Shown here one piece after another: positions 36,903 to 48,604 of a stretch of DNA of 64,000 nucleotides. The notes under the pieces are model-generated. The model did not search any database, was not told the DNA's origin, and saw only the letters and a program-made list of their open reading frames with translations. Each line of letters starts with the position of its first letter. The stretch's first letter is position 1. The position numbers and the translations under genes are program-made. Source of the DNA: Melieria omissa (lineage: Eukaryota > Arthropoda > Insecta > Diptera > Ulidiidae); assembly GCA_963971225.1 (NCBI GenBank), contig OZ020268.1:33877848-33941847 (forward strand), given 5' to 3'.

Positions 36903-39900
36903 GGCTGTTTACATTTCATCTAAATTCTGAGTAAGTTGGAGTTGAAAGAAGTTTTTAAAAATTACTTAAAACAGTTGTCGTTCCTATAATATATATATAG
37001 AATATATATAGAATAAAAAATATATCCAGAGCTAACTAAATAAAAACTGTTAAAACGGTTTTGTAAGTCCAAAGCCAATAGCTCAGAGAACATGAAATAT
37101 ATCTTTTCTTGTGGTATACTTTGTGAGCTTTTGAACAGCGAGCAGTTGAAATCTTGCCGCAAAATACAGAGAAAAATTAAAATCAAAGTTAAAAAAGAGT
37201 TTTTGAAAATCATTAAAGCAAAACCCAGCAATCCTGAGCAGCTTCAATAGGTAAATCTAAGAACTTATCTGAAAATGTCCCTCAATCAGTGCAAACTCCA
37301 TCGCAATTATTAGGAAATCAAACTTCAATGATATTTTCAAAAAAATAACTTTTTCAAAATCATGTTTAAGTAATTATTACAGCAACAACGATGTCGTTGC
37401 TCTCATAGAAAAACACTCTAAAATACAGGGTCTGAGTAAAAAAATTTAAAACATTCTCATGGATTGTTGCTAATATAACCAATAGAAGCCTAAAACGTAA
37501 CTTTCCCCAGTAAAAAGCTGTAGCCAAAGGGTTAAACAAAAATTAAAAAAAAAAAAAATTTGCTCTAACTTAATGTAATTGATGGGTCTTATATTCCTTT
37601 TCTTTCTCTCTTGTCAAAGGGTTAATTAATTTATTTTTGTACTTCTTCTTCTTATGAAATTTATTCCCATAATTTAAAACCAAAAAACTTGACTTTAAAA
37701 CAATACAAATCTTTAGCACTTAGTTCCACTGTACCACTGTGAAAAGAGAAAATTACTTACAAAAATACATTCGCTCTGAAACGAATAATGCTCCCTTGGG
37801 AGCTTTTCACATGTTCAACTCATTAACAAATTTCAAAAAAAATACAAAAACAATTGAAAGCTTATAGCGGCCAAAGCACATTTCGTTTGCCTGAAACGTG
37901 CAATGTAACTGTGGGGGTGGTAGTTGTTGCTTCATTTTATATGCAAATGTTTATCAATTTGTCCGCAAAGCCGCACAGTGCATAACAACAATAATAATAA
38001 CAACAACAATAACAAAGGCTTACGTAAATTCGAGCAAAAAACGTAAGCAGACTATTTCATAATCAACATGACATCAATTTGAAGTTTGACTTTGAAAATG
38101 ATATTTTCGCAGAAAAGAATGAGCCAGAATATTTGTAGAACATGTAAATCTATGTAAAATGTATATAGAGGCTTGTCGCAATTTAGTTATTATTTGGAAG
38201 CATTTAACAAACAATCGAAAAAAATTAGTGGAAAAAATTTTCCAAAAAATCATAATTTTTTTTTAAGAAATACAAATTATGTCACTGAATGGTCTCACTT
38301 CAATGCCACTTTTTCGATTTTTTAACAAAATTTTAAGTGAATTGTGCAGCCGTTTCAGTGCGCATTCATTGACATTGTCCTTTGGCTGTTCGCCTTTGAA
38401 CCCAGCAACACATCAGCGAAACTAGAAAACCGCCTGACACGCGATAAAGCACCTCGATGCAGGATGCTTCAAAGCTTTCGCTCTTCACCACAGCCGCTGA
38501 AGCTTTCAAAGCTGCGCGTGAAGCTTTCAACCGTTTGAACCGCTTCTGTGTTGAGCTGAATGCCCATTATGACACATGCTGTCATTCAGCGCATATTTGG
38601 CGCCTTTTGCTTATCCTTTGTGTCGATTTGTATTTGCCTCGTTGCTGCGCCTATCGAACCTCCGAAAGGTAATAAAATTGTTTTTAATGAACATATCAAA
38701 CAAAGTGAAGGCTCAGCTTTTCACTTCAGCGCCAGCACAGGTTAATTCAATTATCTGAACATGGCTTTTATTGGTGATCATTGCACAAGCCGAGAGCCAA
38801 GTTTCAGACGCATTGGCGGCATTCAGCTTCAGTCCGGAAATTGTCTCGAATTAAACTGCAAGTCGAGGTAAAAAATATTCCGGACAACTCTCAAACGCAA
38901 AACAACGGCAAAGTGATTTTACTGTTGGCTTGTCGTTGTGCTCGGAAGCGGCCGCGTGTCGAGGAGCCGCAAACGGAAACGGTTACGCTTGCAACGTGCG
39001 CGATTTGGCGTGTGCTGTGCATACCGAATGCCGCATCAACACGCGTAATAAACGCGTACGACGTCACATGCGGCATACTAATGCGCTGTGCTGTCTGTGT
39101 GTGTGTGTGTGTTGGTGAGTTTGCATTTGTTTAGCTCTGTTTGGATTTGCGTTTTTGTTTATGTACAACCGGTGGTCTTATGGCATTTGGCGGCATTGAA
39201 ATTGTAGCACTTTTCTATTACATATTCGCTGCTGCACCTCAGCCAAGCCCCCTACCCCCACCAGCAACCTTAAACGGCGCCTTCTACTTCTACCCCCTGT
39301 CCGCTTTGGCTTTTAGCTATTTTGGCAAATCTTATTTTGAAATTTTTACTACGCACTACCGCCGTCATTAGACACGGTGTATATTTTGTGCAAATTACGA
39401 CTGCAACTTCCGTTCATAAATTTCGCTGCTTTCTGCAAAAAATATGCCAGCAAGTTCACCAAAAGGTTGCCGACCGCACAAGCAGCGCGTTGCATATTGA
39501 AAAACAGCAGCAAAAGCCTGCAAAGTAAATTTGATGCTTAAATTAAAAAGCAATTTAATGGGCTGTGCAAGGGTCACATTTTACTCAGCATTCATTTCGA
39601 CTTATCTGCAAAGAACAAAAAACAAACGAACAAAAAATGGAAAACAAACAAAAAAACCCAAAAACACAAAACCGCTTAGCCGAAAAGTAGGCAAATATAT
39701 TGCAAAATTGTGTATGGCAGACAGCCCTTTGCTCATGACAGACTTCTTTTTTTATTTGTTGCGGCCCCAGGCCGGCGTCGTGTCTTGGGATTTGCTATTT
39801 ATTTGCCGCTTTTTAATTTACTTTCATCTATTTTACGCTGCTTTGGACGGCAACACGCCTACAGCCACACACCCGAACCCAAGCTAAGTGCAACGGCCCA

Positions 39901-40810
39901 TACTCTAAATTGAAAGTGAATTTGCTTTCGCCATATTGCCAGCATTAATTGGCATTTTTACACGCCACACGCTCACGCTCACGTCCAGTCGCTGTCAGTG
40001 ATGCCAACGCAGAGCGTGAGGCGCGCTGAAACCGTGATTTATGCGTATTTACTTAGCCGAAAAGCCTTGCCACTGCTATCATTTACGAGTTATAGACCGC
40101 AATGACAAGCCATATTTTTGTTTCTTATGGTAATTTGTTGCTAATTTGCTGCCAGCAGCAGCTCACGATTGGCATGGCACGCACAAGCATAAATCACATG
40201 ATTGCATTTTTTTTATAAATATTAGAAAAAAATTTGGTTCTTTTGCCGCCTACAAATTGTGTTTATCTGAATATTTTAGGCAATTAATTTTTCAAGCGCA
40301 GTTTAAATGGTTTTTTATGCGTGTTTTATTCAATAATTAATTGGCCAAAAAAATGTATGGGGTTTGAAAATATTTGTACTTGTTTGGCTTTTTACTTGCG
40401 CTTATGGAATAAATAAACTGGTGCTATTGTAAATTCTGTGGTCAAAAGCAATAACCGCCTAAGTCGAAAATTGCTGTTTCGAGCAATCTCGTTTTAAAGT
40501 TTTAGCGCGTAGTGTGTTCGTTATGGGAATGCGAATAGATTTTTATTAATAACTTTTTTTATTTTAAAGTTACAAACTCCCCGATTTTACACAAATGTAG
40601 AGCACAGTCAAGGGAACGTGGTGGCATCCATAACTCAATTTCTTCTTAAGTCGACTTAAGCAGTTATTGCTTTTGACCACAGAATTATGTCTTGGCATTT
40701 CCAAAACACGCAAATGTTAATCATACGCACTGTTGCACAGCCCACAAGAAACGGTAATGCCTATGGTACGGTAATGTAATGCATTTTGATTTATTTAATA
40801 TTGATTTAAT
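36903..40810. other. Intergenic to GC-balanced single-copy sequence, no gene recognised
   Basis: 36,903-38,330 is AT-rich. 38,340-40,330 is GC-balanced with a TG run at 39,096-39,112 and many overlapping frames (up to 118 codons, at 39,531-39,887) without recognisable domains. It could contain untranslated or regulatory parts of a gene beyond the window. Confidence 0.45.
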
Positions 40811-41688
40811 TCATTTTATTTCATTTTATTTTATTTTATTTTACTTTATTTTTTTATTTTATTTTATTTTTTTTTTTTCATTTTATTTTATTTTAATTTA
40901 ATTTTATTTTGTTTTATGTTTTATTTTAATTTATTTTATTTTTTTCATTTCATTTTATTTTATTTTATTTTATTTTATTTTATTTTATTTTATTTTATTT
41001 TATTTTATTTTATTTTATTTTATTTTATTTTATTTTATTTTATTTTATTTTATTTTATTTTATTTCATTTTATTTCAATTTATTTTATTTTATTTTATTT
41101 TATTTCATTTTATTTTGTTTTATTTTATTTCAATTTATTTTATTTTATTTTATTTTATATTATTTTATTTTATTTCATTTTATTTTATTTTATTTTATTT
41201 TATTTTATTTTATTTTATTTTATTTTATTTTATTTTATTTTATTTTATTTTATTTTATTTTATTTTATTTTATTTTATTTTATTTTATTTTATATTATTT
41301 TATTTTATTTTATTTTATTTTATTTTATTCTATTTTATTTTATTTTATTTTATTTTATTTTATTTTATTTTGTTTTATTTTATTTTATTTTATTTTATTT
41401 TATTTTATTTTATTTTATTTTATTTTATTTTAATTCAGTTTATTTCATTTAGTTTTATTTAATTTTATTTTATTTTATTTCATTTTATTTTATATTATTT
41501 TATTTTTATTTTATATTATTTTATTTTATTTTACTTCAGTTTATTTGATTTTATTTTATTTTATTTTATTTTATTTTATTTTTATTTTATTTTGTTTTGT
41601 TTTATTTTATTTTATTTTATTTTATTTTATTTTATTTTATTTTATTTTATTTTATTTTATTTTATTTTATTTTATTTTATATTATTTC
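40811..41688. repeat. Large (ATTTT)n pentanucleotide array with TTTCA-type variants
   Basis: About 880 bases of ATTTT with interspersed ATTTC, GTTTT, AATTT and ATATT variants, especially at 40,811-40,960, 41,062-41,160 and 41,425-41,540. The variant clusters suggest older edges and repeated local duplications around a purer core. Long stop-free frames on the plus strand are repeat artefacts. Confidence 0.97.
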
Positions 41689-41694
41689 GTCCTA

Positions 41695-42180
41695 AGAAGA
41701 AAAGTCTGCAAATTAATGTGCAGTAATGAAGCGTATAAGTAATACGTCAACATTTAGTTATGAACGACTTGATTTGGTTCTTTCCCCATATGGGGCGTAA
41801 GAGTAACAAATAATTGTCTTTGGCAATCATATAAAGTACACCAAGTGAATATAATTTTTAAAACGAACGAAACGAAGTCACTTTTAATGCATTAATGAGC
41901 ACTTATTACTACAAAAACCTCTGCAAGACCAAGAACTATTCTCTATCTTTAAGTAGTATTTTAAAAACGTGTCCACTGTAAATAAATCCCCAACACCATA
42001 AGAAGTAACGAATAAACAATAATGAATAAGTTATGTCGCTTATAAGTTTCATTAAGATAATAAATATTGAAAGACTGTAGTCGACTCTTTTCTTATAGGG
42101 GGCGTATGAGTAACAAACAATTATCTTTTTGCTGATCATACAGAGTACATACACTAAGCTAATATAATTTTTCAATTTAT
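41695..42180 (+). repeat. Tandem duplication, about 307-bp unit, beside the array
   Basis: The words GGGGCGTAAGAGTAACAAAT, AATTGTCTTTGGCAATCAT and AAAGTACACCAAGTGAATAT at 41,792 recur as GGGGCGTATGAGTAACAAAC, AATTATCTTTTTGCTGATCA and AGAGTACATACACTAAGCTA at 42,099. Spacing is 307 bases. The second unit contains an exact GGCGTATGAGT site and the first a one-mismatch copy. Confidence 0.7.
42101..42111 (+). promoter_or_regulatory. GGCGTATGAGT motif, site 5
   Basis: Exact copy in the context TATAGGGGGCGTATGAGTAA within the duplicated unit. Its partner at 41,794-41,804 has one mismatch. Confidence 0.35.
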
Positions 42181-42255
42181 GCGCGTTAAGTTTGTCATTG
42201 TCTATTCAACCCTAAGGTGAGTACTTAATAGCTGTCCATAGTATCACGTAGTTAA

Positions 42256-42762
42256 CCCTTTCGGTTATTCTATACCATATGGCATAACCTCTTTTCAGTG
42301 CCTGTTTTAGGTCAAAAACTTGTAGATACTATATTTTTAAATTTTTGTATTTTTCTCTGAAGGTTTTTATACCAAATAATGAAAAAAATATTTTGATTAG
42401 TGTACCATTAAATTATAGGGGTTCGGAAAGTGCGCAGTCCTATCAGAGATATCAGACATCACTTCGTACTTTTATTTATTCTATTAAAAAAATCAATTTA
42501 TTTCATAGGTTTATGTAAGTAATCTAGTAGGAATTTATTGCTTTAGTAAGTGTAAACAAAGTTAGATCCGAAAAATAGTTCACTAAGGCTGTACGATTTT
42601 TTTTATTTCTTACTATGCCATATTTCATGATGCCCAAAAACCACTTTTTCGAACAATATTTTAAAAAATTACTTTTGATTATTCATAATGTGGGCTTAAA
42701 CAGTAATAAAATGAAAAGGGATGATTTTTAAAGTTAAAAACAAAACAGAAGTACCGAAAGGG
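42256..42762. mobile_element. 507-bp TTAA-type MITE
   Basis: The left end CCCTTTCGGTTATTCT is preceded by TTAA (42,252-42,255). The inward-read right end CCCTTTCGGTACTTCT is flanked by TTAG (42,763-42,766), one change from TTAA. The interior is AT-rich and non-coding. The CCCTTTCG start resembles family A (CCYTTTCGACC). Confidence 0.72.
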
Positions 42763-43032
42763 TTAGTAGGTTAAAGGGCAGAGATTTGATCCCGCGACTG
42801 TTTGGTTTGAGCTTCAATAATATATGGAAGTAATTTAAATGTATAAAGTCTTATAAACGGTTATTTCTTCATTGTAAGTAAAACTTAATTATTTTTTTCT
42901 CATACCTTCAGTATGGGTGGCATTTGCGTGTTTTCGTGTTCATTACTTACCAATGAGGTAAAAGTACTTGAGTTTGATTTTAAAATATATATTTACTTTA
43001 CTTGTGTTTTACGCGTTTAGTTAAAGAATGTC

Positions 43033-43043
43033 ACTCATACGCC
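43033..43043 (-). promoter_or_regulatory. GGCGTATGAGT motif, site 6
   Basis: Exact copy on the minus strand in the context ATACGAGGCGTATGAGTGAC. It is inverted with respect to site 5, about 930 bases away. Confidence 0.4.
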
Positions 43044-45679
43044 TCGTATGGAAAAAAGCAACTGAAGTTATTCATTACATATGTATTTATTAACACTTAA
43101 AAAAAAAAAAATTTTTTACACTGAAAATAGATTTTTCGTGTTCAATACTTGCACAAGTCTTAAAGCTCAGATTGTGCGGTCTGCCGAGACGAAAAAATGG
43201 TACCAATAGTTTTTTTGTCAGTCAAACGGCCTTCGAAAAAATTTAAATTGCCTGATATATTTTACCCAAAAAATAAAAGTCAAAAATTTAAATAGGCGTT
43301 TAATATTCGAGAAGCTGAGGCCAATACGATCATAATGGTATATTTGAAAAAGTCCACCGTTAATGTTTTCGTTAAGCCTTTTTTGTTTGAAAATTATAAA
43401 AAAAACAGTGATTTATACAGTTATGTTATAACAGTTATTTTTGATCGCTGATTTTGGTGGAATAACGGCGAAAGACTCTTAGTTTAAAAGACGAAGTCCA
43501 AAATCAATCAGTAAAGAATTTTTTTACTGGGCAAGTTTACTGTCACCAGGTCGAAGGTGATGGGAATTTAATAAAAACTAATGTCAAATTAGCTCCGGAG
43601 GTAGTAAATCAGTAATGAATATCTACAACTACACAAAAAAATACTCATTTAGCTAAGAAGTTGCATGTATATTTAAACATGGTAAATTCTGATATTTACA
43701 GACTCCAACTACATTTAAGGAGGCAAAACGAAAACTTGTCCTTTAAACATACTAAAAGTAAATTTAAAATAAACTGAAAATACTGTTCATTTGTCTTTCG
43801 TCAGACAATAAACATAGCTGAGAATTGTCAACGAACAGTCAAGAGAAACCGGAACTAGAAGCCAATGTGAACCCATTTGTTTTAAGTGAAGTAATTTAGG
43901 TCAAATGACGTAACTTATTTGTTTCTTTTATTGGAACAGCCTAGCAAACCTTAAATCCAGACACATGTAGCGACCTGCTGTAACCTGTTAAGTAACTCAT
44001 ATGCCATGGTATGAGCGTAGTATTGGTCGAAAGTAACCCAACATGTCATACTTAACTCTTAAAAGCACTTAACCCATAGTTTCATTACTACTTTAAAATC
44101 CATGTACATTTGTCATGGTACGTTAAACTTTTATCAAACAAAAGCAACAACAAGCAGCACTAGTTGCCGGAAATAGCAAGCCTTATAGGCTTTATTTATT
44201 AGCTGATAATTCTCAACAAATAATTTACGACCAACACCCACGGACAGTCAACTGGGCCTACGTGTTCTAATTTCTTTTAAGCGAGTTTTATTTGCAAAAA
44301 TCACGCACCCGACGCCAACAAATGCCGTCAGTACGCGCAGCAACCAGCAACACAAGGAAATTGGAGCAACGCATAAATGGCAAACAACACAACACTCACA
44401 CACACTTACGCACGTACACACACGCACATTTCCAGTGCGTGACTGTATTTATGAGCGCACTCAATGTGCGCGAGGCAGGCAGAAATCGCCCTAGTGCACA
44501 TACATACCTCGACTGCGTGTGGCCAAAAATAGAAATTATACAATGAAACCGCATTACATCATAAAAACGTAATTCGCACTGGCGCCACCCTACGCCATCT
44601 GCGAGCCTCTTGAAAGCAAATACAATTGTGCCTAATTGGTGCGCATGTTGCACCAATTACAAACTCATTCACTTTAAAATGGAAAACAAAAAACATAAAG
44701 TTGAAAGTTGTTGTGATGCAGACCACCGACACACCAACGCAACCAACCGCCCAGACAGACAACACATTCAGCGCGCATGTTGCCAACAAAACCGCCTACC
44801 AGCTGCAGACCACAGTGGCCACAGCAGTCGCTGTGAATGCGCTAAAAGTCCGCGCGCTAATTAACAACAATTTAAAACCGCCAACTCGCCGCAACACTTT
44901 CCTCCACCCTGCCACACACAACAACCAAAAACAATAACAAAAAACACAACCAAGACACCTCAACTGGCAGTTGCTAGTCAGCAAAAAAAAGTTGTGTAAG
45001 CAGCAGCGACGCAGCGTCAGTCGGAAGTCGGGCAGGACGGAAATGGCGCATGCAACTGCAGCAAAATGGCGACGGCGGCTGTTTCTGTCCGACTGACTGA
45101 AAAATTACCGCCATCTCAGCTTCTTCGGCTGCTGGCGTTTCCTTTGCTGCCACGCGCACAGCTCGCACCGGTAGAATTTTGCTTTTTAATTGGCAAGTGC
45201 GGTAATCGACTGTCGTGCAGCGTGGTCGCTGCAGCTAATTAGCATGCGGCGCATAAGTAAGTGAAGGTGGCGGTAGGCTAAGTTTATTTCTTACAGGCTT
45301 CCACTGACACGAAAGGCGGCAGAGGAAAAGCGAACTTTTGAAGGCAAAACTTTGAAGACAACTTAAGCGTGTTAAAAGTGTGGTCAAAGTGACAGTGACA
45401 ACCGAAACATTTGGACAGACAATTGAACAAGCGGATAGCTGACTGGCGAAGAGTTTAACAGGAATGTGAATCAGGGCAAATTTTAGAAAAAATCCTTGAG
45501 CAGTGCTGTAAAGCATAGAGCAGGAGTGGAATGTTATGCAGTGAATTAGTTGAAGCCTACAGCATTACAGAAGTGGGAAAAGACAACAAACATATAATTA
45601 TACATTGACATATAATTATAATTATTTGATTGATTTAATTGGCAGTTGGTTGCCGCAATCATTCGTACGTTTTTGACAC

Positions 45680-45745
45680 AAGGTTCCTACAATTCTATAC
45701 CGATTGCGAACAGCCACTTTTTCATACACAATTTGATTGTTGAAG
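45680..45745 (-). repeat. SINE core fragment
   Basis: The minus strand reads GAAAAAGTGGCTGTTCGCAA and TCGGTATAGAATTGTAGGAA, aligning to the SINE core at 36.7 kb (AAAAAGCTCCCAACTCGCCG, TTCGGAATCGGC, AAACTGTAGGTTCC). No head or tail is recognisable. Confidence 0.5.
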
Positions 45746-47199
45746 GTTAAAAATTACACTGTTAGGTGTACAGGTTACAGGTTAGGTATAAAAGGTTAAT
45801 CACGTGCACCTAAAAACGTAAGTATTTTCTAGACGAAACTGAAAAACGAAAAATTTTCGAAAAAAACATTTTTTCCCCTTTTGTATCAGTTAGAAACACA
45901 TACCTGTGGACATATCTGTCCAGCGTTCGGAAGACAATACCTTAGCCTTTCCAGCGATATATAGATTGTCTAAATCAGATGAGATTTGGGGAAATTACTT
46001 ACAAATAATATTTGTATCATAAAAAAGTGAACTTTTCGAGCTTTTTCCAAAATCATATATTTTCGAATGATTTTTTTACACTTACATAAAATAAATTATC
46101 TCCTCTGGTTTTAACATCTAAGATTAAAGATATATTACACCGTGCGACAAAAATTAAAATAAAAATTTAATACCGGAAAAAATCCATATGGGCGTGAAAC
46201 TGGAGACCCAGCATAGTAATAAAAGGACGGGTTTTCCATTGTGCATAAATGACATGTGGGCAACAATGCTGTCGGAAGGGGCGTGAAACTCATCAGTGAC
46301 TATAATGACGCCTTGTGACATAGAAAACAAGTTTTGCTCCAAGCTGCTTACGCAAGGAGTACCTAATAAAAAATTCACATTTTCGCACAAAAATCTAATA
46401 ATTTCTTCTTCTTAACACTCACTTACGATTGCAATTATATTCAAAGTAGGGAGGTTAGTGGGGTTTCGGCAATACATTTTGATTTTTGCTTTGTAGAAAC
46501 CCAAAAGTTGACAACGTCACAAATCCTATCGTATGGGGAACGCCCCCTGGTGGTGAAATTCTGAACCTTAATTAGTTTGGTATTTTTTTCTACTCAAGAA
46601 TGTTGGCGATCGCTGAATAAATCATTGAAATCGGTTCAATAATTTCCGAGATATGATGTTTTCTCGCTTACTTAACTACTACATCTACAAGTTGGGAGCC
46701 AATGGCATAGAAAATGGTAAATTTTGTATGACAGACCCCTTAAGACTTGGAGATAGCGGGTAGGTATGTTTGGAAGAAACATTCGGAAGAGAAAATAAAT
46801 GGGTGTCGGTCATACATTTGATACATCTGGGGGCAACCTAGGAGCAATGGGAGCCCATTTTTTAAAAACGACCATTTTGTATGGGTTGGAGATAGAGGTT
46901 GGAGATAGGGGATGAGTGTGTTTGAAAGAAATGTTCAGTAAGGAAACCTAGAGGGGTCAGGCATAGATTTGTTAGCGATAGATTTTAAACCTCTAAGAGC
47001 AACTTCTAAGAGCAATTTTTTCGAATTTCCAAGCTTTTTTGGGAACTTTGATCTTGATGCGACGCCATTTAGCCCCACCCTAGTTTCAAAATTTGTTGGC
47101 TCATCTGCTTTTCAGCAAACCGCATAAAATGAGAGGTTGCGGAGCATCGAGAACCCATTATTAAGAATCTCCATACAACACAAATTCCACTCTAATGTA

Positions 47200-48145
47200 C
47201 CTTGTGACCGAAAAGTTTCCGGAAATTTTAAATAAAACGCAAAATTCTTAATCTTCATCAATATTTATTTTATCTCCTTCAAAATATGCTCCATTAGAAG
47301 CGATACACATATGCCAACGTTTCTTCCAATCATCAAAACATTTTTTATAGGCGCTTTCCGGTATGGCTTTGAGTTCCCTCTGCGAATTCTGTTTTACGTC
47401 TTCTATGGATTCAAAACGCGTTCCTCTGAGTGGTAATTTGAGTTTGGGAAACAGGAAAAAGTCACACGGTGCAAGATCAGGTGAATACGGTGGCTGTTCG
47501 ATGGTATTTATTGAATGTTTGGCCTTAAAATCGTTGATAATGTTGGCTCGGTGCGAGGGAGCATTATCGTCATGAAAAATCCATGAATTATCCTTCCACA
47601 ATTGAGGCAGTTTACGGCGGATATTTTCACGCAAACGTCTTAAAACAGTCAAATAATAGTCCTTACCGACTGTTTGTCCTTCAGGGACGAATTCATGATG
47701 CACCACACCACGAATATCGAAGAAAACAATCAGCATTACCTTGATTTTCGAGCGACTTTGACGTGATTTTTTCGGTTTCGGCTCGTCTTTTCCTCTCCAT
47801 TCCGATGATTGTTGGCTTGTTTGCATGTCGTACTCGTAGACCCATGTCTCGTCACCAGTTATGATGCGTTCCATGAAAGTTGGATCGGAATTGGCACGAT
47901 CAAGCACGTCCAAAGAGACCTGTTCACGGTACTCATTTTGAAGAAAATTCTCAACAAAATCGCAACGCACTACTGAGGTGAACTGGTTTCAACAGCTGCC
48001 GTAAACAAACTGTCTGACAGATCGCGCTCATTTTTGGCATAGTAATTAAGGACAGTGCTACCAACCTACAGAAACTTAAAATATCGAAAAATATACAGCG
48101 CGCGAATTGTAAATGAGAATTTCCGGAAACTTTTCGGTTACAATG
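47200..48145 (-). mobile_element. Internally deleted mariner element, 946 bp, TA-flanked
   Basis: Inverted ends of about 28 bp: CCTTGTGACCGAAAAGTTTC on the left and, read inward from the right, CATTGTAACCGAAAAGTTTC, each continuing CGGAAATT. TA lies directly outside both ends (47,198-47,199 and 48,146-48,147). Full-length mariners are about 1.28-1.3 kb, so about 340 bp are missing, all from the N-terminal half of the gene. It is inserted in the CACCGTG element. Well-matched ends and an open catalytic frame suggest it is young compared with other relics here. Confidence 0.93.
47248..47970 (-). pseudogene. Mariner transposase, catalytic half intact, DNA-binding half deleted
   Basis: This frame of 240 codons encodes the whole D,D34D catalytic domain of a mariner transposase, which cuts and joins DNA at the element ends in the nucleus. 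Counting from the frame start, D40 is in TGDETW, D135 in HDDNAPSH and D170 in YSPDLAPCD; the last two are separated by 34 residues, the mariner signature. The frame opens without ATG: an in-frame stop lies upstream and the first Met is residue 33, in FMERIITGD. The two helix-turn-helix motifs and the WVPHEL-type linker (about 110 residues) are absent, while the 5' untranslated end of the element remains, so one internal deletion near 47,975-47,990 explains the loss. The protein would lack terminus binding. Clade assignment (irritans/vertumnana-like) is tentative. Confidence 0.9.
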
Positions 48146-48604
48146 TATATCAAATGAAAGAGGAAAGGCTGAAGAATTTAAATTTAATGGTGATTTTTTA
48201 ATAAAAGTGATTTAAAAAAGAATGTGATGAATATGAATATTGAAAATGGTAATCCTTTATAACCTTTAAAATTAAAAAAAAATATTCTTAAAAAACCCAA
48301 AAACTCTTAGAACACGTGTCAAAGCATTATTACTCTAACTTTATTGGTTCGAAAGCTATTGAAATAAAGGCGGAAGCTGCAATTCTAATGATGTAGAAAA
48401 ATTCAAATTTATTCGAGTGTCAGTATTTTAAAAAATAGAAAGATACAAAATCAATGAAATTTTGACACGTGATGACACGGACATTTTGCGTTTAAACATA
48501 GTTACTTTTCAAGAAAATTCTATATAAAGTTTCAAGGATATAAAGGATTAAGGAAGTTTTGGAAAATTTCTTTTTAGCTGCATTTTTCGTGTCGAGTAGT
48601 GTTA

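Larger units (their letters stand above)
42767..46134. other. AT-rich flank, then GC-balanced single-copy block
   Basis: 42,767-44,110 is AT-rich with one exact GGCGTATGAGT site on the minus strand. 44,120-45,530 is GC-balanced with CA/ACAC and CAA words, and overlapping short frames with no domain. A two-mismatch motif copy (GGCGCATAAGT) is at 45,248. A SINE core fragment lies at 45,688. Confidence 0.45.
46138..48601. mobile_element. CACCGTGCGACA-ended element with TTA target duplication, split by a mariner
   Basis: The left end CACCGTGCGACAAAAATTAA is preceded by TTA (46,135-46,137). The degenerate right end, read inward, is CACTACTCGACACGAAAAA and is followed by TTA (48,602-48,604). Left and right subterminal sequences align with the 453-bp relative at 32,920. 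Without the 948-bp mariner insertion (element plus one TA), the element is about 1.5 kb. It includes a 153-bp tandem duplication (GGAGATAGCGGGTAGG at 46,749 and GGAGATAGGGGATGAG at 46,902). No transposase of its own is visible. Confidence 0.65.

Noticed and set aside
40916..41742. Overlapping 178-, 115- and 65-codon frames rich in Phe, Leu, Ile and Tyr
   Set aside because: Same artefact: frames through the ATTTT array.
24660..43920. Weak similarity between 24,660-24,800 and the reverse complement of 43,840-43,920
   Set aside because: Only scattered short words match (such as TTCACATTGG and TGACCTAA); I could not build an alignment with defined ends.
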